This document shows, piece after piece, positions 17,630-27,873 of a stretch of DNA of 64,000 bases (the first letter of the stretch is position 1; the number at the start of each line of letters is the position of its first letter). The stretch lies in assembly GCF_944387275.1 (NCBI RefSeq), contig NZ_CALXEG010000002.1, positions 62,001 through 126,000 of the forward strand, in the 5' to 3' direction. The notes beneath the pieces are model-generated. The model was not told the origin of the DNA. It saw nothing but the letters and a program-made list of their open reading frames with translations, and searched no databases. Source of the DNA: an uncultured Pseudoflavonifractor sp. Lineage in GTDB: Bacteria > Bacillota > Clostridia > Oscillospirales > Oscillospiraceae. Both the position numbers and the translations under genes were made by a program.

Positions 17630-18344
17630 ATGATTCGGATCGCCATCGTGGAGGATGAGCAGGAACAGATAAACATCATGCAGGAGTTTTTGACCAGGTA
17701 TGAGCAGGAGAAAAACGTGGACTTTGAGGTGGCAGTCTTTGACAGCGGGGTCAAATTCCTGGCGGACTACCAGCCCATCTATGACCTGGTCTTTATGGAT
17801 ATCCAGATGCCGCATCTGAACGGGCTGGATACGGCGCGGACCATTTTCAGCATGGATAAGAACATCGGGATCGTGTTTGTCACCAACATGATGCAGTATG
17901 CCATCAAGGGCTACGAGGTGGACGCCCTGGATTTTATCGTCAAGCCGCTGAAATACTACCAGTTCAGCGTCAAGCTGGCCCGGGTGATCGAGAAAGTCAG
18001 AAAGCGGGAGGGCCGGGAGATCGTGCTCACCGTGTCCAAGGAGAAGATCCGGCTCTCCGTGTCCGAGATTCTACTATGTGATGGTGGACAAGCACACCCT
18101 GGTCTACCACACCAGCCGGGGGACCTTTGAGGAGAAGGGGTCCTCCATGTCCGAGTGCGCGGCAACCCTGGCGGACTGCGGCTTTGCCCTGTGCAACAGC
18201 GGCTGCCTGGTGAACCTGGAGCATGTGACGTCGGTCAACAAGGGGACGGTCTCCATCTCCAAGTTTCCCGAGGAGCTGGCCCTGAGCCGGGGCAAGAAGA
18301 ACGAGTTCACAGAGAAATTCATGACCTACATGAGGAACCGCTGA
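17630..18344 (+). pseudogene. LytTR-family response regulator with a +1 frameshift
   Basis: Read in two frames it makes a complete AgrA/VirR-type regulator of about 237 residues. The receiver domain is in the first frame (MIRIAIVEDEQEQ, phospho-acceptor in LVFMDIQMPHLNG, conserved Lys in IVKPLKYYQ). The LytTR DNA-binding domain starts there (IRLSVSEI) and continues in the next frame (YYVMVDKHTLVYHTSRG). The break lies at about 18071: removing one base joins I to YYVMVDKH, matching the family pattern. As written, the protein would end after receiver plus about 20 foreign residues and lack DNA binding. The stop of the second part overlaps the kinase start (TGATG). It is either a genuine knock-out or a sequencing error. 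Confidence 0.85.
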
Positions 18345-19651
18345 TGGGAAGCTGGATGATGAAGACCGGCTTTGCCTTCGCGTTGCAGCTGGTCATATGT
18401 ACAAGCGCGTTTGTCCACAAGTTCCCCCACAGAAAGCAGTTCTGGCTGCGGACGCTGTGCTCCATGGTGTTCATCTTCGGCTTCAGCTACGGCGCCTATC
18501 TGCTGCGGGTGGCCTGGCCGGAGGGCCAGTGGGCCATGGGATTTGTGGTCTTCGAGGCCACGTGGGGCGTATGCTTCCTGGGCATTCTGAACTCCTTTGA
18601 GGTCAAGCCCTTCTTCGCGCTCCACGCCGCCATCGGCGGGTACGCCCTCCAGCACCTGATCTACGGCGTGTTCACCATCGTCCGCTACTATGCCACAGAT
18701 ATGCCGGTGCTGGTGAGCGATATTCTGTACTTCCTGCCCTATATTGCCATCTCGGTGGCCTTTTACTACCTGTTCATCAAGCACAACAACGACTACAACA
18801 ACTTTGAGAACCGCAGTGTCATCGCTGTGGTTCTGGCGGTGATCGTCATCTTCCTGAACGTGATCCTCAGCAGGCTGACCTCCTACGGCCAGTTCGGAGA
18901 CAGCTTTGTGTCCATGGTGGTGTGCCGCCTGTACTCGGTGATCTGCTGCACCCTGGTGCTGTTTGAACTGTTTGGACTGTTCAGGCAGAACTCCCTGGAG
19001 CGGGACAAGATGATTATGGAGCATCTTCTGGTGCAGTCCAAGGACCAGCAGCGGGTCATCGGGGACAACCTGGACTTCATCAACATCAAATGCCACGACC
19101 TGAAAAAGCAGATCGGTTCCCTCAAGCAGATCGCCAGCGCCCGGGAGCGCAACGAGATGATCGAGGAGCTGGAGCGCTCGGTGCTGCTCTACGACAGCGT
19201 TGCCAAGACAGGCAACCCGGCCATTGACCTGGTGCTGACCGAGATCAGCTGGCGGTGCGTAAAAAACGCCATTCGGTTCGACTACATCATTGACGGGGCC
19301 GACTACGATTTCATGGTCCTGGAGGACGTCTACTCCATGTTCTTCAACGCCCTGGACAACGCCATCGAGAGCGTCACCGGGGAGGAGGACACGGACAAAC
19401 GTATGATCTCCCTGCGTTCCACGCCCCAGGGGGACCTGCTGTATATCCAGATGCTCAACTACTGCTCGGTGGCGCCGGAGTTTAAGGACGGCCTGCCCGT
19501 CACCACCAAGCGGGACAAAAACCTCCACGGTTACGGGACCAAGAGCCTCCGGTACATCGCCGAGAAATACGGCGGGTCGGTGCGGATGGGCCTGACGGAG
19601 GACGGATTCTTCCGGCTGGAGATCCTGCTGAGCCGGAAGAGCCAGGAATAG
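18344..19651 (+). CDS. GHKL sensor histidine kinase (AgrC-like)
   Basis: 435 residues from the ATG in the TGATG overlap with the response regulator; the open frame upstream is a shadow of that gene. About six membrane spans fill residues 1-220. The cytoplasmic part has the H-box-like FINIKCHDLKKQIGSLKQ, the N-box NALDNAIESV and the G-box GYGTKSLRYIAEKYGGS. This is the AgrC/VirS type that usually senses peptides or membrane signals and phosphorylates a LytTR regulator, here the frameshifted partner. The next genes on the strand are GH3 enzymes, which are possible targets by position only. Confidence 0.88.
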   Translation: MGSWMMKTGFAFALQLVICTSAFVHKFPHRKQFWLRTLCSMVFIFGFSYGAYLLRVAWPEGQWAMGFVVFEATWGVCFLGILNSFEVKPFFALHAAIGGYALQHLIYGVFTIVRYYATDMPVLVSDILYFLPYIAISVAFYYLFIKHNNDYNNFENRSVIAVVLAVIVIFLNVILSRLTSYGQFGDSFVSMVVCRLYSVICCTLVLFELFGLFRQNSLERDKMIMEHLLVQSKDQQRVIGDNLDFINIKCHDLKKQIGSLKQIASARERNEMIEELERSVLLYDSVAKTGNPAIDLVLTEISWRCVKNAIRFDYIIDGADYDFMVLEDVYSMFFNALDNAIESVTGEEDTDKRMISLRSTPQGDLLYIQMLNYCSVAPEFKDGLPVTTKRDKNLHGYGTKSLRYIAEKYGGSVRMGLTEDGFFRLEILLSRKSQE

Positions 19652-19659
19652 ACGGTATG

Positions 19660-19695
19660 ACAAAAAGCCGGGAACTCAGGTTCCCGGCTTTTTGT
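19660..19695 (+). terminator. Terminator of the regulator pair
   Basis: CAAAAAGCCGGGAA (19661-19674) pairs with TTCCCGGCTTTTTG (19681-19694). Confidence 0.9.
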
Positions 19696-19916
19696 CATGT
19701 CGCACAGAAAACCAGGCCGCCGGCAGGCGGCCTGTGCAGATTATGCTGAAAAATCAGCCGTTTTTGCAGAGGAGGATGCAGATTAGGACCGTCTGCCAGC
19801 AGTTTTTGCTGAATATGCCCCAGGTCCAGTGCGCTCCGCTATACTGATGTCCATACGAACGGGATGTTTTCGGGAATGTGCCCGTGAACATAGAAACGTA
19901 TATGGGAGGAAAAGGT

Positions 19917-22900
19917 ATGGAGCGTCGATCTGGAAATGCAAGAAGAGCAAACAGACTGGCCGCGCTGGCAATGTCAGCAGTGCTGATGCTGGGCGCGGCT
20001 TCGCCCAGCGCCATGGCGTCGGGCGAGGACGGAAAGTGGTACACAGACTTCGGGTCCTACGAGGAGGAGCAGCAGTACGCCTCCGAGCTCAACATTGAGC
20101 TGATGGCGGAGAGCATGGTCCTGCTGAAAAATGCCAACGGCACCCTGCCCCTTGACAGCTCGGTCAAGAACGTGACGGTGTTTGGCGCCCGGTCCTACGA
20201 GATCTTCACCGGCGGCACCGGCTCGGGCGGCGGCAGCGGCGACCCCGTGACCCTGACCGACAGCCTGAAGGCTGCGGGCTTCAACGTCAACACCCGCGTA
20301 CAGGAGATCTACGAGAACAACAAGTACACCGCCGCCGTGGCGCCCGCCGGCATGGGCACCACCGGCGCCATCACAGTGGACCCCCCTGTGAGCTGGCTGG
20401 CTCCCGCCGAGAGCTCCTACCAGTTCTTCAAGGACGCGGCCATCATCACGCTGGGCCGCACCGCCGGTGAGGGCAACGACATCTACACCTCCGACGTGCC
20501 CACCCACAGCGACCCCGCCGACCACGTCCAGAGCCTGGACGACAACGAGAAGGCCCTGATCCAGTACGTGAAGGCCCAGGGCTTTGACAAGATCATCGTG
20601 CTCATCAACAGCGCCAACGCCTTTGAGTGCACCCCCATGGAGGCGGACAAGACCGCCGACAATCTGGGCGTGGACGCCATCCTGTGGATCGGCCAGCCGG
20701 GCAACTCGGGCCTGATGGCAGTGGGCCAGGCCCTCAACGGCCAGGTCAACCCCTCCGGCCGCCTGGTGGACATCTACCCCACCAACTTCAAGCTGGACCC
20801 CACCTGGCAGAACGCCCACACCATGACCCAGGTGGGGGAGAAGGACAACTCCGTGTACGCCTCCGCCACCGATGAGGAGCCCGACGCCAGCGCCGGCAAC
20901 GTGGTGGAGTATGAGGAGGGCATCTACCTGGGCTACAAGTACTACGAGACCAGATATGCCGACTGGCAGCAGGGGGCTGTGGACGAGATGTTCACCGCCG
21001 CCGAGCAGGAGATCTTCGGCAGCGCTGCCAACACCTCCGTCACCGCCGAGCAGTGGTACGACATGTCCGTGCTCTATCCCTTCGGCTACGGCCTGTCCTA
21101 CACAACCTTCTCCCAGGAGCTGGTGACCACCGGCGATGAGCTGGCCGCCGCCATCAACGCCAAGACCGGCCTGGACGACATGGTGGAGGTGCAGGCCCGG
21201 GTCACCAACACCGGCAGCGTGGCGGGCAAGCAGGTGGTGCAGCTCTACGTGGAGGCCCCCTACACCGCCGGCGGGATCGAGAAGTCCGCTGTGTCCCTGG
21301 CCTCCTTCGCCAAGACCGGCCTGCTGCAGCCCGGCCAGTCCGAGGTGGTCACCATGCGGATGCGCATGGGCGAGCTGGCCTCCTTCGACTACAACGATGC
21401 CAACAGCAACGGCTACAAGGGCTGGGAGATCGAAGCGGGCAGCTATGAATTCAGCCTGCGCACCAACTCCCACGACGAGTCCGACGCCATCACCAGCGTG
21501 CTGACCGCCAAGACCACCTCGCTGGACAATGACAGCGATGCCAACAACAACACCCCCCTGTCCAACGGCGACGAGTACGATACCCTGCTCAACGTGAAGG
21601 ACTACGCCGGCGAGGCCGCCAGCGGCTCCCAGATGAAGCAGATGAACCGGGCGGAGGGCTTTGTGGCCTCTTTCCCCACCCCCACCACCCAGGCCGAGCG
21701 GGTGTATTCCGAGCCCCTGCGCAAGCTGCTGGCCATGACCTTTGAGGAACAGACCGCCGGTACCGCCCAGGACGAGACCCGGTATACTACATACTTCAAC
21801 TCGGACAACGACAAGCCCACCGACCCCTGGTACAAGACCAATGAGGACATCCCCGAGACCTGGACCCAGGCCGTGGCCGGCGCCGACGGCACTGTGGCCG
21901 GCCGGGTGGACGGAAAAGCGCCCATCCAGCTGGTGGACATGGTGGGTCTGGACTACTGGAGCACCGACGTGATCCCCGACAGCTATCCCGTGGAGGAGTT
22001 CCGGGGCAAGACCGAGGCCGAGGCGTGGGACCTGTTTGTCAACCAGCTCACCTGGGAGGAGATGGCTCAGTCTCTCCACCACGGCGGCTTCATCTCCCCG
22101 GGCTATGAGGCCCTGGGCAAGGACCAGGCCGACGACGTCAACGGCCCCGCCACCGTGAACGCCTTCCGCACCACCGACCGGCCTGACGGTACCTTCTGGG
22201 TCTGCGAGACCAATGTGGCCTCCACCTGGAACACCGACCTGGCCTATCAGCAGGGCGTCATGTTCGGCAACGAGAGCCTGTATCTGGACTGCCCCGGCTG
22301 GTACGCCAACGGCCTGAACACCCACCGCAGCCCCTTCTGCGGCCGCAACTATGAGTACTACTCCCAGGACGGCTATCAGGGCGGTATGATCGGCTCCGCC
22401 GTTGTGGCCGGCGTCCAGTCCCCGGCGTCCAGTCCAAGGGCATGTACGCCTTCATCAAGCACTTCGGCCTGAACGACCAGGAGACCGACCGCCACGGCAT
22501 CGGCACCTTCGCCTCCGAGCAGGCCATCCGCGAGATCTACTTCAAGCAGTTCGAGTACGCCGCCAAGGGCCTCTACGACGGCAAGGAGGACAGCAAGGCC
22601 AAGGCCGTCATGACCGGCTTCAACCGGGTGGGCGCCATGCCCTGCCAGGTCAACTACATGGTGCAGTACACCATCCTCCGGGACGAGTGGGGCTTCCACG
22701 GCGAGAGCGTCACCGACGCCTACCGCAACACTCTGGGCAAGCTGAATATGATCCAGCGCGTGGGCTGCGACCTGCCCCTGAGCTTCTCCGCCCAGGGCGG
22801 CGACAACTCCATCAGCGGCACCTGGGACGCCTCCCTCCGGGACGGCAAGGGCGGCGTGGTGGACGGCTCCTATGACGCCGCCGCGGGTGGCTCTCCCACC

Positions 22901-23710
22901 CAGTACTACACCGTCCGCATGAGCGTTACCCGCATCCTGTGGGTGGGCTCCGTGTCCAACTGCAACGAGAACGGCCTGAACAAGGCGGCGTTTACCGGCC
23001 AGAACTTCAGCACCAAGGCCGGCCTGGGCGTGGCCGCCTCTGTGGCGGTGGACCCGGAGACCTACGGCACCACTGATATCAAGTACTCCGCCACCGACCT
23101 GCCCGAGGGCCTGTCCATCAACCCCGACACCGGCATGATCACCGGCTGGGTGGCCAACGAGGGTGAGTACACCGGCAAGGTCACCATCACCGCCGACGGC
23201 TGGTCCAAGAAGACCGTGGACGTGATGTTCACGGTGGAGCCCCTGATCACCATTGAGGGCTGGCCTGAGAACGCCACCACCGGTACCGCCATTGACGCCA
23301 CGGTGGTGAAGAACGTGGATATCATTCCGGCCCCCACGGACGAGGACGAGGCGGGCACCACCGGCGTCACCGAGGTGGCCGTGGTCATCAGCAACCTGCC
23401 CGACGGCCTGACCTATGACTCCGAGACCGGCAAGATCACCGGCACCCTCCTGGCCTATGACGACTGCGCCCTGGAGCTGGACGTGACCACCAACACCGCC
23501 ACCGTGGTGGCGGGCAGCAAGGGCAACTCCGTGGAGCGCTCCACCAACAACTACGTGCAGACCATTGACCTGGCGGTGGCCGCCCCCGCTCAGGGCGCGG
23601 CCGCGAGCAACACCGTGGCCATTGTGGGCCTGGTCATCGCCTGTGTGGCCGTCGTGGGCGTGGCGGTCGTCTGGTTTACCGTGTCCAGCAAGAAGAAAGT
23701 GAATGCCTGA
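19917..23710 (+). pseudogene. Surface GH3 beta-glucosidase-like gene broken by a 14-bp tandem duplication
   Basis: The first frame runs from MERRSGNARRANRL (GGGAGGA upstream) to about 22472; the second continues to 23710. Deleting one copy of the 14-base repeat at 22408-22435 joins them into one frame of 1259 residues (GVQS-KGMYAFIKHF). Domain order is permuted. The GH3 C-terminal-type domain comes first (SMVLLKNANGTLPL), then an Fn3-like part. The catalytic barrel follows (GLNTHRSPFCGRNYEYYS, IKHFGLNDQETDRHG, possible nucleophile Asp in GESVTDAY). Putative Ig modules come next (LPEGLSINPDTGMITG, LPDGLTYDSETGKITG), then a C-terminal membrane span. It has a signal peptide. As written, the first product lacks much of the barrel and the anchor. 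Confidence 0.85.
22408..22435 (+). repeat. Exact 14-bp tandem duplication inside the GH3 gene
   Basis: CCGGCGTCCAGTCC occurs twice without a gap (22408-22421 and 22422-22435). The extra copy shifts the frame by two bases. Confidence 0.97.
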
Positions 23711-23828
23711 CGCCGGAAGACTGTCTGACGGCTCAGACGGAGCAGGGCTCCGGCAGCGGCTCCCCTGCCGCTGCCGGGGTCCTGTACCCCATCCTGATAA
23801 AAATGATATGCTTTTAAGGAGAATTGAT

Positions 23829-24674
23829 ATGAAAAAGACACTGAAAAAGCTGACGGCTCTGGCGATGGCGGTTGGCCTGGCGGCCACCATGACCGCCTGC
23901 GACACCGGCGATGGCGCCCCCGCCGGCGGCAGCGGCGCTTCCGCCTCCGGCGGCCTGAAGGTCTACACCTTTGAGGCCGAGAACACCGACCTGCGGGGCA
24001 AGAGCGGCCCCGGCGCCTCCGGCGAGGCCAGCGGCACCTCCATGGCCTCCACCTCTGACGACCCCTCCGTCAGCGGCGAGGACCACGGCTTTGTGACCTA
24101 TCTGTATCAGGACGGCGTGTCGGTAAACTTTGTCATCAAGAGCGACCGGGACGTGGACAACGTGCAGCTGGACGTGCGTCTGGGCATTGAGTCCATGGAC
24201 TACTACTTCAACCCCTCCAACTACACCATCCAGATCGACTCCTGCACCGAGGACGACCTGAAGGAGACCACCGAGGGCGGCGCCGTGGGCAACTGGGACG
24301 CCTTCTTCATGGACTACTACGGCCCCGACGGCGAGGGTAAGGACGACCCCAACCACGAGCGGTACACCATCGACGAGTGGGAGTGCGGCGAGATCCACCT
24401 GGACGGCACCGGCTCCAACACCCCTATCGGCTTTGAGGACTTCACCATCACCAAGACCCTGAGCCTCAAGGCGGGCTATACCTGTATCTCCCTCATCACC
24501 AACAACAGCGACACCCCGGTGAACAACCAGGGCGTGGAGATGGCGGGCACCTACGCCGCCGTGGCCCCCTGCGTGGACTGCATCAAGCTGACCACCGACG
24601 CTGAGCTGGAGATGGCCGTGACCTACAACAACGGCTGCGGCACCACCGGCATGACCGTTGCCGACAAGGCCTGA
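23829..24674 (+). CDS. Lipoprotein with CBM6/CBM35-like beta-sandwich
   Basis: 281 residues. The N-terminus MKKTLKKLTALAMAVGLA ends in a lipobox-like MTAC, so the protein should be lipid-anchored at that Cys (residue 24). After a Gly/Ser/Ala linker the domain begins KVYTFEAENTDLRGKSG and ends near DCIKLTTDAELEM. That resembles the start (EAE) and end (D-x-I-x-L) patterns of family 6/35 carbohydrate-binding modules. No catalytic residues were recognised. It lies between two GH3 genes in the same direction (about 120 and 30 bases apart), which suggests it presents glycan to those enzymes at the surface; this is inference. Confidence 0.75.
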   Translation: MKKTLKKLTALAMAVGLAATMTACDTGDGAPAGGSGASASGGLKVYTFEAENTDLRGKSGPGASGEASGTSMASTSDDPSVSGEDHGFVTYLYQDGVSVNFVIKSDRDVDNVQLDVRLGIESMDYYFNPSNYTIQIDSCTEDDLKETTEGGAVGNWDAFFMDYYGPDGEGKDDPNHERYTIDEWECGEIHLDGTGSNTPIGFEDFTITKTLSLKAGYTCISLITNNSDTPVNNQGVEMAGTYAAVAPCVDCIKLTTDAELEMAVTYNNGCGTTGMTVADKA

Positions 24675-24704
24675 CCCCCGGCCTGGATCAGGAGGGCTTG
24701 CGCA

Positions 24705-27695
24705 ATGAGACAGTTTTTCAAGAGTAAAAACGCCCTGTCGTGGACCATCGTCACGGCCATCGTCCTTGTTGTGGCCATTGTGGTCAACATCCTGGCCACC
24801 GGGATCCTGTTTGAACTGATCAACTCCTTTTTCAAGGGCAACACCGCTGAATTCGTGGGGGAGAACACCTCTCAGTACCAGGCCGACGAGGGCATCGCCA
24901 CCAAGGCGGACGCCAAGGCCTACGGAGACGCGGTCACCCTTCAGGCCTGCGAGGAGGGCTTTGTGCTGCTGAAGAACAACGGCGCCCTCCCGCTGCAGTC
25001 CGACGAGACCAGAGTCAGCGTGTTCGGCAAGAACTCGGTGAACATGGCCTTCGGCGGCTCCGGCTCCGGCGGCGCGGTGGGCATCACGCCCAAGACCATC
25101 TTTGACAGCCTGACCGCCGTGGGAATCGAGTACAACCAGGCCCTGGTGGACTTCTACAACGACAACAGCCGGTCGGGCGCGGGCAGGGACAAGAACAACA
25201 GCGACCTGGACTCCGGCTCCAACGTGGCGCTGACCGAGAGCTTTGTGGGCGAGACGCCCGTCAGCAGCTATGACGACGCGCTGTGGGACTCCTGTGAGGA
25301 CTACAAGGACGCCGCCTTCATCGTCATCACCCGCATCGGCGGCGAGGGCGCCGACCTGCCCCGCACGGAGAACGACCACGTGCTCAAGCTGCGGCCGGAC
25401 GAGAAGGACCTGATCGCCGCGGTCAAGGGCCACGGCTTTGAGAAGATCATCCTGGTCCTGAACACGGCCTCCGCCATGGAGCTCAAGGACGTGGCCGAGG
25501 ATGACCAGGTGGACGGCATCTTGTGGATCGGCTACACCGGCGAGGCGGGCATGATGGCCTTCGGCGAGGTGGTGACCGGCGCGGTGAACCCCTCGGGCAG
25601 AACGGTGGACACCTATGCCGCCGACTTCACCAAGGACCCCACCTGGAACAACTTCGGCGCCGCGCTGGGCTCTCCCACCGCCGGTATCACCGGCGACGCC
25701 TACTTCAGCACCGCCGGCAGAGGCATGGTGGACAGCAACGTCTATTTTGTGGACTACGAGGAGAGCGTGTACGTGGGCTACCGCTACTACGAGACCGCCT
25801 ACGCCGAGGCCCAGGCGGGCAACTATCCCGGCTTTGACTACGACGAGGCGGTGGTCTACCCCTTCGGCTACGGCCTGAGCTACTCCGAGTTCAGCTGGGA
25901 GCTGGTAAACGCCTCTGAGATCCCCGCTACGCTGGATAAGGACACCTCTATTACCTTCCAGATAGAGGTATCCAACCTGAGCGACACCCCGGGCAAGGAT
26001 GTGGTCCAGCTGTATGTCACGCCGCCCTACACGCCGGGCGGCATTGAGAAGCCGGCCAAGATCCTGGTGGGCTTTGCCAAGACCCCGGTGATCACAAAGG
26101 GGGAGCCCCAGATTGTGGAGATCACCGTGGACAGCCCCTATGCCTTTGCCTCCTATGACTGCTACGGCCTAAGCGGCACCCAGGGCTACATCGCGGAGAA
26201 GGGCGACTATACCTTCACCATCTCCACCGACGCCCACAACGCCAAGGACATGGAGAACGCCACGGTGACGGCCTCCATCGCCTCCGACATCATCTACGAC
26301 ACCGACCCCACCACCGGCTATGAGGTGAAAAACCTCTATACCGGCAACGAGGACGAGACGCTGGATTCCGACTGGCAGCTTCAGAGCCAGCTCTCCCGGA
26401 GCGACTTTGCCGGCACCTGGCCCCAGGTCCGCCCGGCGGAGGACAAGCAGATCGACGACGACACCACTTATACCGAGGATTTTATCAGCGCCATGACCTC
26501 CACGGAGCCCAACCCCAACCGGCCCGCTCAGGAGGACACTATGCCGGTCACCGGCGTGGACAGCGGCATTATGCTCAGCGACCTGGTGGGGGTGGCCTAT
26601 GACGATGAAGAGGGCCTGTGGGACAAGTTCATGGACCAGCTCACCGTGGGCCAGATGACCGACCTCATCAACAAGGGCGCCTTCCACACCGAGATGATCG
26701 CCCAGTACGGCGTCCCCTCCACCCTGAGCTCCGACGGCCCGGCGGGCTGGGTGAACTTCATGCCCGGCTATGCCGAGTCCTTCGGCGGCTGCACCACCTA
26801 CTGCTGCCAGGTGGTCTTCTCCTCCACCTGGAACGAGGACTGCCTGGCCGCCATGGGCAACGCCATCGGAAACGAGGGCATCATCGGCAACACCGAGCGG
26901 GGCGGCCTGCCCTACAGCAGCTGGTATGCCCCCGGCCTCAACATCCACCGCAGCCCCTTCGGCGGCAGAAACTTTGAGTACTACTCGGAGGACCCCTTCC
27001 TCAGCGGTAAGATGACCGCCGCGGTGGTCAAGGCGGCCGCCGACAAGGGCGTGTACTGCCACATCAAGCACTTCGCCCTCAACGAGCAGGAGACCCACCG
27101 GGCCAGCAACGGCGTGCTCACCTTTGCCACCGAGCAGGCCATGCGGGAGATCTACCTGAAGAGCTTTGAGATCGCCATCAAGGACTGCATCGCCTACGGT
27201 CAGGAGAATAATCACATCATGCCCATGGGCGTCATGTCCTCCTTCAACCGCATCGGGACCCGCTGGGCGGGCGGCGACTACCGGCTCATTACCGAGATCC
27301 TGCGCAATGAGTGGGGCTTTACAGGCTCCGTTATCTGCGACTTCAACACCTGTAACCACATGGTGGAAAAGGATATGTTCTACGCCGGCGGAGACCTGAA
27401 CCTGCAGTTCGCGGGTCAGATGGTGTGGAATCCGGACGCCGGGAACGCCTCCGACGTGACCGTCCTGCGGTCGGCGGCCAAGAATGTCCTCTTCACTGTG
27501 GCCAACAGCAACGCCATGCGCGGAGAATTCAGAGCGATCATGCCCACCTGGATGGTGGTGATGATCGCTGTGGATGTGCTGCTGGGCGTGGGCCTGGCTG
27601 TGTGGGGCTTTTTTGCCGTCCGCAGTGGGCTGGAGAAGTGCAAGGAAGCGCCCGGCGCGTCCAAACAGCGGCTCAGACGGGAGAGAAACGGCTGA
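24705..27695 (+). CDS. Membrane-anchored GH3 glycoside hydrolase, permuted domain order
   Basis: 996 residues, intact. There is an N-terminal membrane span (about 14-37) and a C-terminal one (about 947-970) followed by a basic tail. The GH3 C-terminal-type domain comes first (FVLLKNNGALPLQ; YPFGYGLSYSEFSWEL), then Fn3-like, then the catalytic barrel. The barrel shows SDGPAGW, GLNIHRSPFGGRNFEYYSEDP, the KHF motif in HIKHFALNEQETHR, and GFTGSVICDFNTC, where the Asp takes the nucleophile position. Permuted GH3 beta-glucosidases of this order are known from Ruminococcus albus. The likely substrate is a beta-linked glucoside or xyloside oligomer; specificity is unknown. It follows the lipoprotein by 30 bases. 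Confidence 0.9.
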   Translation: MRQFFKSKNALSWTIVTAIVLVVAIVVNILATGILFELINSFFKGNTAEFVGENTSQYQADEGIATKADAKAYGDAVTLQACEEGFVLLKNNGALPLQSDETRVSVFGKNSVNMAFGGSGSGGAVGITPKTIFDSLTAVGIEYNQALVDFYNDNSRSGAGRDKNNSDLDSGSNVALTESFVGETPVSSYDDALWDSCEDYKDAAFIVITRIGGEGADLPRTENDHVLKLRPDEKDLIAAVKGHGFEKIILVLNTASAMELKDVAEDDQVDGILWIGYTGEAGMMAFGEVVTGAVNPSGRTVDTYAADFTKDPTWNNFGAALGSPTAGITGDAYFSTAGRGMVDSNVYFVDYEESVYVGYRYYETAYAEAQAGNYPGFDYDEAVVYPFGYGLSYSEFSWELVNASEIPATLDKDTSITFQIEVSNLSDTPGKDVVQLYVTPPYTPGGIEKPAKILVGFAKTPVITKGEPQIVEITVDSPYAFASYDCYGLSGTQGYIAEKGDYTFTISTDAHNAKDMENATVTASIASDIIYDTDPTTGYEVKNLYTGNEDETLDSDWQLQSQLSRSDFAGTWPQVRPAEDKQIDDDTTYTEDFISAMTSTEPNPNRPAQEDTMPVTGVDSGIMLSDLVGVAYDDEEGLWDKFMDQLTVGQMTDLINKGAFHTEMIAQYGVPSTLSSDGPAGWVNFMPGYAESFGGCTTYCCQVVFSSTWNEDCLAAMGNAIGNEGIIGNTERGGLPYSSWYAPGLNIHRSPFGGRNFEYYSEDPFLSGKMTAAVVKAAADKGVYCHIKHFALNEQETHRASNGVLTFATEQAMREIYLKSFEIAIKDCIAYGQENNHIMPMGVMSSFNRIGTRWAGGDYRLITEILRNEWGFTGSVICDFNTCNHMVEKDMFYAGGDLNLQFAGQMVWNPDAGNASDVTVLRSAAKNVLFTVANSNAMRGEFRAIMPTWMVVMIAVDVLLGVGLAVWGFFAVRSGLEKCKEAPGASKQRLRRERNG

Positions 27696-27747
27696 CCCTC
27701 CCGCTGTACGCCCCATGAATTTACGTTTCCCCCTCCTTTCCCATAGC

Positions 27748-27780
27748 TCAGGCGCCCGGGACTTGTGCCCGGGCGCCTGA
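27748..27780 (+). terminator. Hairpin after the GH3 cluster
   Basis: A 13-base perfect GC stem (27748-27760 with 27768-27780) and a 7-base loop. The following tract is only weakly T-rich. Confidence 0.65.
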
Positions 27781-27811
27781 GACCATTTCTGTCCCATCAC
27801 CATGGGCGGGG

Positions 27812-27840
27812 TTGTTTTTTCGAGGACCTTGCACTATAAT
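27812..27840 (+). promoter_or_regulatory. Promoter of the EamA transporter gene
   Basis: TTGTTT (27812-27817), 17 bases, TATAAT (27835-27840). Confidence 0.75.
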
Positions 27841-27873
27841 TGGCGGGATAAAACGGATAAGGAGGAATATGCC

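Noticed and set aside
18060-18085. Programmed ribosomal frameshifting in the response regulator
   Set aside because: No slippery heptamer, stimulatory hairpin or internal Shine-Dalgarno arrangement of the known type is visible at the break; mutation or sequencing error is simpler.
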